Assembly: GCF_014836635.1 (NCBI RefSeq)
Contig: NZ_JACSQL010000008.1
Coordinates: forward strand, 124,001-188,000
From: Paenibacillus gallinarum
GTDB lineage: Bacteria; Bacillota; Bacilli; Paenibacillales; Paenibacillaceae
Direction of reading: 5' to 3'
Length of the DNA: 64,000 bases
Shown: positions 18,113 to 27,393 of the stretch, piece after piece
How the letters are laid out: each line of letters begins with the position of its first letter
How positions within the stretch are numbered: position 1 is the stretch's first letter
The notes under the pieces: model-generated
Databases searched by the model: none
Told to the model about the DNA's origin: nothing
The model's input: only the letters and a program-made list of their open reading frames with translations
Program-made: the position numbers and the translations under genes

Positions 18113-19091
18113 AAATCAACGTATTCTCGTTACCGGAGGTACTGGTTCTTGGGGGCATGAATTAATCACTCAATTACTGACTTTAAATCCGAAGGAAGTC
18201 ATCGTATATTCTCGCGGCGAATCGAGCCAAGTAGCCATGAGCCGTGAATTTGAAGACAGCCGCCTTAGCTTCTGTATCGGAGATATCAGGGATAAGGAAG
18301 CGCTTGTTGCCGCTTGTAAAGAAGTGGATTATGTATATCATTTAGCAGCGCTGAAGCATGTACCTGTCTGCGAAGATCAACCCTATGAAGCGTTAAAGAC
18401 CAATGTCATTGGTACTCAAAATGTAATTGAGGCAGCGGTAGAGAATGAAGTAAAGAAAGTGATCTATATCTCCACGGATAAAGCAGCAAATCCATCGAAC
18501 TTTTATGGAATGACAAAGGCGATTGGAGAAAAGCTGATTGTATATGCGAACTTACTCCGCAGCAAAACAGCATTCGTAACCGTGCGGGGCGGTAATGTTC
18601 TGGGTACGAACGGAAGTGTAGTCCATCTGTTTAAGGATCAGATTAAGAATAAAGGCGTAGTATCGATTACGGATATGGAGATGACTCGGTTCTTCCTTAC
18701 GCTTCGCGATGCGATATCGCTTTTATTTGATGCTTCTGTAAAAAGTGTGGGTGGAGAAATTTTTGTAATGACGATGCCTACCTGCAAAATTGTAGATCTT
18801 GCAGAAGTATTAATCGAAGATGCAGGGGTATCTGGTGTTCAAATCGTGGAACGAGGTACTCGGCCGGGAGAAAAAATTCACGAAATTCTGATGAGTGAGT
18901 TCGAGAGCAGAACAACCGTTGTTTATGATGAAAAATACCTTGTCATTCTTCCGACGATTAATCTGCCTGATCTTAAAGAACACTATAAATACTACGAGCC
19001 GGTGACCTTCTCCAGTTTCAGTTCGGAATTTAATCTGATGTCGAAAGAGGAGATAAAGGAAATCCTGCAGCGCGGGGGGTTCCTTGGATGA
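18105..19091 (+). CDS. UDP-GlcNAc 4,6-dehydratase (FnlA/CapE/PseB-like SDR)
   Basis: This extended SDR enzyme converts UDP-GlcNAc to a 4-keto-6-deoxy intermediate with inversion at C5. The Rossmann motif VTGGTGSWG is at the N-terminus, HLAALKHVPVCE is the usual family block, and the active site reads STDKA followed by YGMTK. The Tyr in the YxxxK motif is like PseB; several CapE/FnlA proteins have Met there. ATG 18105 is used because GGAGGGAAG lies eight bases upstream; the TTG at 18090 overlaps that site. The 3' end overlaps the next gene by four bases (ATGA). The length of about 328 aa is typical. Confidence 0.85.
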   Translation: MFENQRILVTGGTGSWGHELITQLLTLNPKEVIVYSRGESSQVAMSREFEDSRLSFCIGDIRDKEALVAACKEVDYVYHLAALKHVPVCEDQPYEALKTNVIGTQNVIEAAVENEVKKVIYISTDKAANPSNFYGMTKAIGEKLIVYANLLRSKTAFVTVRGGNVLGTNGSVVHLFKDQIKNKGVVSITDMEMTRFFLTLRDAISLLFDASVKSVGGEIFVMTMPTCKIVDLAEVLIEDAGVSGVQIVERGTRPGEKIHEILMSEFESRTTVVYDEKYLVILPTINLPDLKEHYKYYEPVTFSSFSSEFNLMSKEEIKEILQRGGFLG

Positions 19092-19918
19092 AACTGCTCA
19101 TAATTGGTGGTCAGGGTATGGCGGGGCACATGATGGTTCAATACTTCAAACAACAAGGACACCACACGGTGTTTTATACATCTCGTAATAAGAAAGATCC
19201 AAACGGACTGATCCTGGATGTAAATGATATTCACAGTGTCGATCTGCTCGTAAAAGCGGTTCACCCTGATGTCATAATCAACGCAGTGGGGATCTTAAAT
19301 CAGTATGCAGAGAAAAATATAATTCAAGCCTACCATGTAAATGGTTTTTTACCGCATCGCCTTGCGAATTTGGCTGATCAGATCGGTGCAAAACTCATTC
19401 ATATCAGCACAGATTGTGTATTTAAAGGGGACCGGTCAGGAGGTTATACAGAAGAAGATTTACCAGATGGAGAGACGATATATGCGATTACCAAATCACT
19501 CGGGGAAGTTTGTTCCCCGGGTCATCTTACGATACGTACCTCCATTATCGGACCGGAAGTGCGTAAGAACGGGATCGGTCTCATGCATTGGTTCTTTCAG
19601 CAAAAAGGGGTTGTGCAAGGGTATACGAAAGCAAGATGGAATGGAGTGACTACACTCATGCTTGCTAAGGTGGTGGATGAGTACATGACTTCGAAAGTGT
19701 CGGGTCTGATTCATCTGGCTCATCCTGAACCCGTATCGAAGTATGAGCTATTATTACTTTTTAAAGAAATATGGGATCTCAAAGAAACAGTAATCGTCCC
19801 CAACAGTACGTTTGTACAGGATCGAACCCTCGCTGTCACTCGGGAGGATGTAAACCCTCTTCTGCCGTCTTATCGTGACATGCTGAAGGAGTTGAAAGAA
19901 TGGATACAACAGGGCTGA
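19088..19918 (+). CDS. RmlD-like sugar nucleotide 4-ketoreductase
   Basis: This 276-aa SDR enzyme resembles dTDP-4-dehydrorhamnose reductase (RmlD) and WbvR-type reductases. It has GGQGMAGHMM as nucleotide-binding loop, INAVGILNQ, HISTDCVFKGDRSGGYTE and YAITKSLGE carrying the YxxxK pair. It overlaps the dehydratase gene by four bases, so the two are coupled. The expected role is reduction of the 4-keto group before C2 epimerisation. Because it lacks the cupin domain of CapF, an L-QuiNAc or L-RhaNAc type product is more likely than L-FucNAc; that is inference from family knowledge. Confidence 0.8.
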   Translation: MKLLIIGGQGMAGHMMVQYFKQQGHHTVFYTSRNKKDPNGLILDVNDIHSVDLLVKAVHPDVIINAVGILNQYAEKNIIQAYHVNGFLPHRLANLADQIGAKLIHISTDCVFKGDRSGGYTEEDLPDGETIYAITKSLGEVCSPGHLTIRTSIIGPEVRKNGIGLMHWFFQQKGVVQGYTKARWNGVTTLMLAKVVDEYMTSKVSGLIHLAHPEPVSKYELLLLFKEIWDLKETVIVPNSTFVQDRTLAVTREDVNPLLPSYRDMLKELKEWIQQG

Positions 19919-20859
19919 AAGACAAAGTCGTGCTGGTAACCGGCGCTTCTGGATTTACAGGACGGCATGCAGTTCAGCTTCTCCGAGCCTGTGGTGCAAA
20001 GGTTGCGGCCGTCACCCGATCTCTTTCTGCAGATTTTCAAGATGATAACGTAACCGTTCATTTATGTGATCTCCGAGATCGTCAAGCAGTGAATCAGCTT
20101 GTGAGTCATACTCAGCCTGATTATATCTTACATTTAGCAGGTCAGAATTCCGTACCTGCCTCCTGGGCAGACCCTGTGTCTACAATTGAAATGAATGTGA
20201 TGTCCCCGCTGTACCTGCTCGATGCCATGCGAACGCTGCCCGAATGCCGGGCAGTCATCGTTGGTTCACGTCTGAAGTACATTCCTGTTCCAGATCTCCC
20301 TCTATCGCCTCCTCACCCTTATAGTCTCAGTAAGTACATGGAGGAACTCGTTTCTATGTCATTCTCAGCAATGTATAGCCAGCAGATGATCTACGCTGAA
20401 CCAGGAAATCTGATTGGGCCCGGTCCTTCCACTGGCATATGTTCATTGCTTGCTGCACATGTCATATCGGCGGAACAAGGGAAGAATCCAGAACCATTTC
20501 GTCTATCTTCTCGTAGTGATGCTCGTGATTATTTAGATGTGCGGGATGCCGTTCGGGCATATCTTGCGCTTTTGCTAAATGGGGAGCCAGGCAGAATCTA
20601 TCCTGTTATTTCAGGGAAAGAAAGAATGCTTGGAGAGATCGCTGACTTACTCCTTTCTAATACAAAAGCGCAGGTACCTCTGCTGTGGGGAGCGCCTTCT
20701 TCTGGTCCTGGAGGTGTCTCTGCTGTAGAGAATGAGTCTGATTCCTGCGTTTCTCTTACCAAATTAGGGTGGAAACCAGAAATCCCATTTGCCTCTTCTA
20801 TAGAAGATGTACTACAAGATCATCGCCATCGCCGAAGTAAGGAAGGAGGGCAAGCATGA
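19900..20859 (+). CDS. NAD-dependent epimerase/dehydratase (GDP-mannose dehydratase-like SDR)
   Basis: This 319-aa extended SDR has VTGASGFTGRHAV as NAD(P)-binding loop, the HLAGQNSVPASWADP block of the GDP-4-keto-6-deoxymannose reductase/GMD group, and YSLSKYMEE with the catalytic Tyr and Lys. The usual S-S-x-E-V-Y-G segment is replaced by VGSRLKYIP, so the catalytic Ser/Thr position is altered. It overlaps the RmlD-like gene by 19 nt. It may make a second sugar nucleotide for the glycan. Whether it is a dehydratase, epimerase or reductase cannot be decided here. Confidence 0.75.
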   Translation: MDTTGLKDKVVLVTGASGFTGRHAVQLLRACGAKVAAVTRSLSADFQDDNVTVHLCDLRDRQAVNQLVSHTQPDYILHLAGQNSVPASWADPVSTIEMNVMSPLYLLDAMRTLPECRAVIVGSRLKYIPVPDLPLSPPHPYSLSKYMEELVSMSFSAMYSQQMIYAEPGNLIGPGPSTGICSLLAAHVISAEQGKNPEPFRLSSRSDARDYLDVRDAVRAYLALLLNGEPGRIYPVISGKERMLGEIADLLLSNTKAQVPLLWGAPSSGPGGVSAVENESDSCVSLTKLGWKPEIPFASSIEDVLQDHRHRRSKEGGQA

Positions 20860-21578
20860 ATTCGCTCCCTCTGGTCACGGTAGTCATTCCTTTCTATAAC
20901 TGTCCCTATATCTCACATGCCATTCGCAGTGCACTCAGCCAAACGTATTCTATGGTAGAAATTATCGTAGTGGATGACGGATCTACACAGTATACGGAAC
21001 AAATTCATCCCTATCTGCCTTTTATTTATTATCTTGGTAAGGCGAATGGCGGGACGGCATCCGCACTCAATCACGGAATACGGTATGCCTCTGGAGAGTA
21101 CATCGTTTGGCTTAGCTCGGATGACCGGTTCTATCCAGAGAAAATAGAGAAACAAGTACAGTTCATGATGAATCAGCAGGCCGTCATTTCGCATACCAAT
21201 TTTAATTATATTAATGAACATAACAGTGTGACCCAATTCTGTGCTGGGAGTTCCCCGATGACAGATACGGAAATGATGCGGATTTTTCTTATGGGCAATC
21301 CAGTGAATGGATGCACCGTTATGTTTCATAAATCACTGGTTGAGGCCGTAGGATTATTTGATGAATCTCTGCCTTATACGCATGATTATGATTTATGGTA
21401 TCGCGTTCTGCTGAAGGGATATTCGGTTCCCTATTTGCCGGAACCGCTGACGGCCTATCGTAAACACCATGGAATGGGTTCTGTAAAATATGCAGATGCC
21501 ATCCAGCAAGAAATTCGAATGATTCAAACCAGATATGCGGAACGGATTCAGCAGATGATTCAAGTGCAAGGAGGGTAA
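20856..21578 (+). CDS. GT2 (GT-A fold) glycosyltransferase, copy 1
   Basis: This is an inverting GT-A family 2 transferase of 240 aa. The N-terminus has VTVVIPFYNCPY and IIVVDDGST, the DxD-like site is WLSSDDRF, and YTHDYDLWYRVLLKG is the common catalytic-base region. No membrane segment is seen, so it is cytoplasmic. ATG overlaps the preceding stop by four bases. It is very similar to the GT2 two genes downstream, and the two flank a methyltransferase gene. It probably adds a residue to the same glycan repeat. Confidence 0.87.
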   Translation: MNSLPLVTVVIPFYNCPYISHAIRSALSQTYSMVEIIVVDDGSTQYTEQIHPYLPFIYYLGKANGGTASALNHGIRYASGEYIVWLSSDDRFYPEKIEKQVQFMMNQQAVISHTNFNYINEHNSVTQFCAGSSPMTDTEMMRIFLMGNPVNGCTVMFHKSLVEAVGLFDESLPYTHDYDLWYRVLLKGYSVPYLPEPLTAYRKHHGMGSVKYADAIQQEIRMIQTRYAERIQQMIQVQGG

Positions 21579-21594
21579 GGAAGGGGGAAAACGA

Positions 21595-22176
21595 GTGTAT
21601 CATGAAATACAGAAAACTGATTTTTTGCCATTATTGAGTGAATTGCTTCGCTTCTCAGATAGTGTGCTTGATGTTGGCAGCGGTCTAGGTGTTTTACTAG
21701 AATATTACGAGTCCAGGCTCATTGTAGCACTGGATATCCATCGGCCCTATCTGGAACATCGCGTCTACCGAGCTCCGCATGTCATCCCCCTGAATGCAGA
21801 TGCCAAACTATTAGATCAATTATTTCTTCCCAATTCATTTTCTGCGGTAACGATGATTGATTCTTTGGAACACTTTACAAAAGAAGATGGAACCTCGATT
21901 CTTCAACAAGCAGAAAAAATTGCGAAAAATCGGATTATTATCTTTACGCCGCGCGGTTTTTTTCCTCAAGAAGGGGTTGATCACTACAACTTACAGGGTG
22001 AAGTGTATCAAAATCATTACAGCGGTTGGGAAGCAGAAGAACTCGAAAGTATTGGATATCAGGTCATTGTCCTTAAAGGATTTCACAATCAAAAGAACCC
22101 CTCTTTCGAGGAGTCCTATGGAACAGAACATGAACCTGTTGATGCACTATTGGCTTGGAAAATCCTTGATGAGTAA
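21595..22176 (+). CDS. Class I SAM-dependent methyltransferase
   Basis: This 193-aa protein has the class I SAM-binding motif LDVGSGLGVLLEYY, an acidic end of strand 2 (VALDIHRP) and VTMIDSLEHF as post-motif. There is no membrane segment. The start is GTG 21595 after AAGGGGG. Placed between two GT2 genes, it may O-methylate a sugar of the glycan or cap the chain. The substrate is not visible in the sequence. It could be a small-molecule methyltransferase, but its operon position argues for the glycan. Confidence 0.8.
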   Translation: MYHEIQKTDFLPLLSELLRFSDSVLDVGSGLGVLLEYYESRLIVALDIHRPYLEHRVYRAPHVIPLNADAKLLDQLFLPNSFSAVTMIDSLEHFTKEDGTSILQQAEKIAKNRIIIFTPRGFFPQEGVDHYNLQGEVYQNHYSGWEAEELESIGYQVIVLKGFHNQKNPSFEESYGTEHEPVDALLAWKILDE

Positions 22177-22194
22177 AAGTGAGGTGAGATGCTT

Positions 22195-22896
22195 GTGAAT
22201 AGCAAACCTGTTGTGACCATCGTTATCCCCTTTTATAATTGCAAATATATTGGAGAAGCCATCGGGAGTGCTTTGCAGCAAACCTACCCCCATATCGAAA
22301 TTATTGTCGTGGATGATGGATCAACTCAGCACACAGAACTCATTACACCTTATAAAGATCAAATTCGCTATATCCGTAAAGTGAATGGCGGGACAGCTAC
22401 GGCACTAAATACAGGAATTGTACATGCGAAGGGGCAATATTTTGCCTGGCTGAGCAGTGATGATGCCTTTCTTCCTCATAAAGTGGAGACACAAGTGAAT
22501 TATATGCTTGAAAAACGCTTATCTTTTACCCAATCGGCTTATCATTATATGAATTCACTTAGTGAGCAGACCGAAACGATCTATCCCAAGCTTGGAAGCA
22601 GATCAGACATGATTCATACTCTTTTATCGTACTGTCCGATCAACGGTTGTTCCGTCATGCTAGATACGCAGGTATTTGGTAAAGTGGGGCTATTTAATCC
22701 GAATTTCCGCTATGCACATGATTATGAGATGTGGCTCAGATTACTTCCGCATTACGAACTTGGATGTGTGGATATCCCGCTGATCAAGTACCGGATGCAT
22801 GAACAGATGGGAACTGCAAGGCATATGGAAGAGATAGAAAAGGAGATAGCTGTCATTCAGAATCTTCATAGGGCTGCTCTGTTATCTTTACTGTGA
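22195..22896 (+). CDS. GT2 (GT-A fold) glycosyltransferase, copy 2
   Basis: This is a paralogue of the GT2 two genes upstream, with matching VTIVIPFYNCKY, IIVVDDGST, NGGTATALNTGI, WLSSDDAF and YAHDYEMWLRLL. The frame opens at ATG 22189, but GAGGTGA ends one base before it, so GTG 22195 (seven bases away) is the likely start. The predicted length is 233 aa. It is cytoplasmic with no membrane anchor. The two copies differ enough in the second half to suggest different acceptors. Confidence 0.86.
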   Translation: MNSKPVVTIVIPFYNCKYIGEAIGSALQQTYPHIEIIVVDDGSTQHTELITPYKDQIRYIRKVNGGTATALNTGIVHAKGQYFAWLSSDDAFLPHKVETQVNYMLEKRLSFTQSAYHYMNSLSEQTETIYPKLGSRSDMIHTLLSYCPINGCSVMLDTQVFGKVGLFNPNFRYAHDYEMWLRLLPHYELGCVDIPLIKYRMHEQMGTARHMEEIEKEIAVIQNLHRAALLSLL

Positions 22897-22917
22897 ATGG
22901 ATGGAGGTGAAGGGCAG

Positions 22918-23964
22918 GTGCGTTACATTTTACCTGTATATACGTTATGTCACGGCGGTGCACAGCGGATGATCGCAGAACTTGCGAATCGGCTTGTGGA
23001 CACGGGGCATGAAGTTTTGATCGTAATGCCAAGTCAAGGAATAGTCGAATATGAGATCAAAGCACGGATTTTGCAAGTGAAGGAGACTATTTTACAATCA
23101 CGCCATATTCCTAAAGGGGATGTCATATTATCTAATTTCTACACAACAGCTTATCCGGCGCAGCAAGCCAGCGAAGAAGGGAAGGGGCTGCATGTACGAT
23201 TGTCCTTGTGTTATGAGCCTACTTTTCTGAGAGATAACCAATATTCATTTCCTTCGTATCATCTAACCCCTCATTTACTTGTATTATCTCGGTGGCAACA
23301 AGATATGATTTTTCTTAACCATGGAATAAAAGGCAGAATTGTACCTGTAGGTGTGAGTACATTTTTTCATAATATGCGTTTTCGGGATCAATTAAATGGT
23401 CCGCTAAGTATTACTTCGATCTATCGGAAAGAAGAAGGGGATTTTTCGTGGCATCGGGAACAAAAATATTTACTTGCTCAGCTTGATCTTGTGAAGGCCG
23501 CCCATCCAGAAGTGACTCTGAACCTAATTACGCCACCAGGGGAATATGCAGACTCCGAGGATATACAGTTTCTTCAATCGACGGGAAAATATAATATCTT
23601 CACTCCAGAGAACGATGAAGAGCTGAGATATCACTATAACCAGACAGATATTTATGTTAGTTCAGGATCATACGATACAGGTTCTCTTCCAGGTCTTGAA
23701 GCGATGAGATGCGGAGCGGCTCTTGTCGCTTGTTATTCAGGAGGAAACACGGAATATGCAGTGCATGAACGAAATTGTCTTATGTCTTATCGATACGAGA
23801 ATCGGTTAGCTAAAGATGTAATCAGGCTGATTGAAGATCACCCGCTTCGGTTAAAACTAGCGAAGAATGGGGAACGGGACTCGAGTGTCTTCACCTGGGA
23901 GAAAAGTTATTCCGAGCTGGAGCGGATTGTGAACGATATCGTGAGCAGAGCCCATGCGAATTAA
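22918..23964 (+). CDS. GT4 glycosyltransferase, last gene of the glycan cluster
   Basis: This is a GT-B fold transferase of about 348 aa. It has the donor-side loop CHGGAQRMIAELANRL near the N-terminus and a C-terminal block SSGSYDTGSLPGLEAMRCGA, an EX7E-like region in which the first Glu is less clear. ATG 22897 lies before the GGAGGTGA site, so GTG 22918 (seven bases downstream of it) is preferred. It follows the GT2 gene directly. After it the + strand run ends at a weak hairpin. Confidence 0.82.
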   Translation: MRYILPVYTLCHGGAQRMIAELANRLVDTGHEVLIVMPSQGIVEYEIKARILQVKETILQSRHIPKGDVILSNFYTTAYPAQQASEEGKGLHVRLSLCYEPTFLRDNQYSFPSYHLTPHLLVLSRWQQDMIFLNHGIKGRIVPVGVSTFFHNMRFRDQLNGPLSITSIYRKEEGDFSWHREQKYLLAQLDLVKAAHPEVTLNLITPPGEYADSEDIQFLQSTGKYNIFTPENDEELRYHYNQTDIYVSSGSYDTGSLPGLEAMRCGAALVACYSGGNTEYAVHERNCLMSYRYENRLAKDVIRLIEDHPLRLKLAKNGERDSSVFTWEKSYSELERIVNDIVSRAHAN

Positions 23965-23992
23965 CCCTAAGTTTCTTTTGAGTTCCTATAGG

Positions 23993-24027
23993 AAAAGACC
24001 TCTGCGTATAAGGCAGGGGCTCTTTAC
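23993..24027 (+). terminator. Probable weak terminator of the glycan cluster
   Basis: An imperfect stem pairs AAAAGACCTCTGC with GCAGGGGCTCTTT, with a bulge and a wobble pair, and only a short T-run follows. Confidence 0.5.
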
Positions 24028-24168
24028 GTTTGGTAACGATATAAAAAGTCTTGCTTTTCTTTTTGAGATTTCGCTTTTTCTGATAATATTCTCAATAGCT
24101 GTAATAACAGGTATACTATCCAAAACGAGTATCAACTCTTTATAGAGAAGATAAAGGAGTCTACCAAC

Positions 24169-24942
24169 ATGCAAAATACGCTAAAGCCCGTTATCGTAAA
24201 AAATGTCGCGATCGGCGAAGGCGCACCTAAAATTTGTGTTCCTCTCGTAGGGGAGACGGTTGAACAGTTAAAAGAAGAGGCCGACTTTTTAAAAAACCAA
24301 GATCTTGATGTCATTGAATGGCGCGTCGATTTCTTTGAACATGTAGAAGATCCTGAGAAAGTGAAAGAAGCTCTAGCGGAAATCCGCTTGATTCTTCCTT
24401 CCCAGCCGATTATCTTCACGTTCCGCAGCGCGAAAGAAGGCGGAGAAAAAGAAGTCACCACCGCTTATTATGTAGAACTGAACCAAGCCATTGCAGCTAC
24501 CGGACAAGTAGATATCGTGGATGCGGAGCTGTTTACAGGTGATGCAGAAGTAAAAGCAATTATAGAGGCAGCACATAAGAATAATGTGTATGTGATCATC
24601 TCAAATCATGATTTTGACAAAACACCTTCTAAAGAAGAAATCGTCTCTCGCCTTCGCAAAGCACAAGAACTCGGCGGCGATATTCCGAAACTGGCAGCTA
24701 TGCCGCAAAGTGTCGCTGATGTGCTGATGCTGATGGAAGCGACTCATACCATGAAAGAAGAGTATGCAGACAGACCGATTATTACCATGTCTATGGCGGG
24801 TAAAGGTGTGATCAGCCGCATTGCGGGTGAACTGTTTGGTTCTGCACTCACTTTTGGAGCTGCTAAGAAAGCATCTGCGCCAGGTCAGGTGCCGGTTGGA
24901 GAACTTCGCAGTGTGCTGAACACGCTGCACAATCATATGTAA
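24169..24942 (+). CDS. aroD: 3-dehydroquinate dehydratase, type I
   Basis: AroD converts 3-dehydroquinate to 3-dehydroshikimate in the shikimate pathway by a Schiff-base mechanism. The 257-aa protein shows the catalytic His in SNHDFDKTP (about residue 147) and the Schiff-base Lys in DIPKLAAMP. The start KICVPLVGET and the C-terminal GKGVISRIAGELFGSALTF segment are also typical. AAAGGAG lies nine bases before the ATG. It is a single-gene unit with its own strong terminator. Confidence 0.96.
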   Translation: MQNTLKPVIVKNVAIGEGAPKICVPLVGETVEQLKEEADFLKNQDLDVIEWRVDFFEHVEDPEKVKEALAEIRLILPSQPIIFTFRSAKEGGEKEVTTAYYVELNQAIAATGQVDIVDAELFTGDAEVKAIIEAAHKNNVYVIISNHDFDKTPSKEEIVSRLRKAQELGGDIPKLAAMPQSVADVLMLMEATHTMKEEYADRPIITMSMAGKGVISRIAGELFGSALTFGAAKKASAPGQVPVGELRSVLNTLHNHM

Positions 24943-24951
24943 ATTTGAGAC

Positions 24952-24994
24952 AAAAAAACGTTTGGGGCCTTTTGGGGTTCAAACGTTTTTTTAT
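24952..24994. terminator. Terminator of aroD
   Basis: A perfect 13-bp stem (24952-24964 with 24980-24992) has a left A-run and a right T-run, so it can work on either strand. Confidence 0.93.
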
Positions 24995-25116
24995 TTAAAG
25001 GTAAATTATGGCTTCATTTAAATTGTGCGAAACATTATAATTCATTCTGCGTCTAACTTAGGGCACGTTTTTTTTAACATAGTCCTACATATATCACACA
25101 CCTAGAAGGAGACAGA

Positions 25117-27309
25117 ATGAAACAAATGAAGCGCAGTTTACTAGTTATAATCACCATTTTAGGACTGCTTTGCTATCCTTTATCAGGGTACGCTCAGGCA
25201 GATGAGCTTGATTTTGAAGATCTTTTTAACGAGGCAGTTATTCTGTCCATTGGGAGTCCAAACGCCATCTATGATACGGAAGATCGTATTATTGATGAAA
25301 ACAACTACAACATTGTGCCTTATGTGAAAAGTCAACGAACGATGGTGCCGTTGCGCTTTATTAGTGAAAGCCTTGGTGCACGAGTTGCCTGGAATCAGTC
25401 TACTTCTACCGCAACCATTACGCTTGCAGGAAAGGAAATAAAAATTACGCTAGGCAGCAAGACCATACTTGTGAACGGGAAGAAGACAGCACTTGATGCA
25501 CCGGCAGAATATAAACAAGGCCGGACGTTTGTACCTATTCGTCTGATCAGTGAAACACTAGGTAAGAAGGTATTTTACAGCCGGGGAATTATTGTGATTA
25601 GTGAGAAAGCAATTCTACATCCGGTGCAAGATGCTGAGATTGTAGATTATTTAAAATTTATTTTAGAACCCTATAACAAAAGTCCTTATACAGGTAAAAA
25701 CTTAACAAATCAGCAAATCGCGGGTTTTGAACAAAGCGTTGTTCTATTGGAAGCACTGGATCGCAGCGGTGAATCTACGGGATTTGGCAGTGCATTTGCG
25801 ATAGGTTATGGTTTGTACTTAACGAATTATCACGTGATTAATGAAGCAAGCAGTTATGTAATTTACACAGGAAAAGATCAAGTGTATGAAGCAGCAGGCA
25901 TTGTAGCTGTGGACAAGACGAATGATCTGGCTTTAGTAAAAGCGAAGATTCGAACGAATGTACCTCCGCTTCATATCGGTTCCACACAGAATTTGGCGAA
26001 AGGACAAGCCGTTGTTGCCATTGGTAATCCGGAAGGACTGCAAAACACTGTTTCTACCGGAGTGATAAGTGGACTTCGTGTAATTGATAACCAAAGTTTA
26101 GTTCAATTTACAGCACCGATTGCTTCAGGCAGTTCGGGAGGAGCGCTATTCAATAAAAAAGGAGAAGTTATCGGCGTTACTTCTTCCAGTATAGATGAAG
26201 GGAATTTGAATTTTGCTGTTCCGATTGATTATGCGAAATCTTGGATTAGCAAATATAATTCCACGGCTTTTTCAAAAATAACGGTATTAAATCAAGATCA
26301 ATTTAGAGAGCCCATGAATGGATCTGGTACAGTTACACCTGAAGAAACTCCAAAGCCTCCAGCAGTTACACCGGCAGGAAATGTAAGTGTACTCAATGAA
26401 GTTATACAGGAAGCAGTAACCGATCCATCGAGGCCCGTTGTCTATGCTATCGATGACAGTGAATCTACTATTGTCTCCTATGACCTTACTAAGAAGAAAG
26501 TAATTAAGACTTCTACTTCATTTAGCAAGGCACCACGGAAACTCGTATATGCAAGTGGAGAACTTTATGTCATTTTTAGTGATGGAGAATACAGTCCCTA
26601 TCGGTTTGATGAAGAGCAAGGTGGAACCGTGAGAGTACTTGATCCGTCTACACTACAAGTAATAGATGAGTGGGATGTGGATATTGATCCTTACGATATT
26701 GTGGCTGATGAATCGGGTCATGTATATCTTACCTCAGGCTCCGGTCAGTGGACATATATTAAAAGTTATGACCGAATGACCAAGAGGGAGCTTTCTTCGT
26801 CTCGCGTATATCACCAAACGAAAATCATGATGCATCCATCAGAGAATCGGATTTATTCGATTACTACTCCGTTAAGTCCGAGAGATATGGATGTGTTCCG
26901 GCTCACGGATGGGAAGATTACAACCACCTATGATTCTCCCTATCATGGAGACTATAAATTGTCTACGGTATTTGGGATTACGCCAGATGGTAAATTTATT
27001 GTGAATGGTGCGGGTTCGATCTTTACTGCTACTAATAATAAAACAAGTGATATGAACTATGCAGGTACGATGGATAAGTTTGATATCTTTGTTGCGAATA
27101 AGAATCATAGTGAAAAATTCTATACAGCTACAAAAAATGTGATTAATCAAGTGGACACAAACACATTATCCACTACGAAAACGTACAAGACACAAGGCGC
27201 CATCGTAAAACTGCTGATGACAGATACTCAGCTCATTGCAATTACTAAAGTCTCTGTGACGGGCTCAACGCTAACGAGACATGCGATGGAGATGGTTACA
27301 GAGCTCTAG
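25117..27309 (+). CDS. Secreted HtrA-like serine protease with stalk and C-terminal propeller-like region
   Basis: This 730-aa exported protein has an unusual domain order. Residues 1-28 are a signal peptide. Residues 65-170 form a copper amine oxidase-like N-terminal domain with two copies of a MVPLRFISESLGA / FVPIRLISETLGK motif. Residues 215-390 are a trypsin-like domain with His in TNYHVI (about 240), Asp in TNDLAL (about 270) and Ser in GSSGGA (about 341). A Pro-rich linker leads to about 300 residues of repeated beta-type segments (YAIDDSESTIVSYDL, VYLTSGSG) that look like a beta-propeller. No PDZ domain is seen, although HtrA proteins usually have one. It has AGAAGGAGA before the ATG and probably acts at the cell surface; substrates are unknown. 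Confidence 0.85.
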   Translation: MKQMKRSLLVIITILGLLCYPLSGYAQADELDFEDLFNEAVILSIGSPNAIYDTEDRIIDENNYNIVPYVKSQRTMVPLRFISESLGARVAWNQSTSTATITLAGKEIKITLGSKTILVNGKKTALDAPAEYKQGRTFVPIRLISETLGKKVFYSRGIIVISEKAILHPVQDAEIVDYLKFILEPYNKSPYTGKNLTNQQIAGFEQSVVLLEALDRSGESTGFGSAFAIGYGLYLTNYHVINEASSYVIYTGKDQVYEAAGIVAVDKTNDLALVKAKIRTNVPPLHIGSTQNLAKGQAVVAIGNPEGLQNTVSTGVISGLRVIDNQSLVQFTAPIASGSSGGALFNKKGEVIGVTSSSIDEGNLNFAVPIDYAKSWISKYNSTAFSKITVLNQDQFREPMNGSGTVTPEETPKPPAVTPAGNVSVLNEVIQEAVTDPSRPVVYAIDDSESTIVSYDLTKKKVIKTSTSFSKAPRKLVYASGELYVIFSDGEYSPYRFDEEQGGTVRVLDPSTLQVIDEWDVDIDPYDIVADESGHVYLTSGSGQWTYIKSYDRMTKRELSSSRVYHQTKIMMHPSENRIYSITTPLSPRDMDVFRLTDGKITTTYDSPYHGDYKLSTVFGITPDGKFIVNGAGSIFTATNNKTSDMNYAGTMDKFDIFVANKNHSEKFYTATKNVINQVDTNTLSTTKTYKTQGAIVKLLMTDTQLIAITKVSVTGSTLTRHAMEMVTEL

Positions 27310-27393
27310 TTCAAAGAAACGGTTAGACATTACTAAAAAAATTCCTTGTCTCAAAAGAATGAGAAATAAGTGCCTCAATCATCCGATGCGCGC

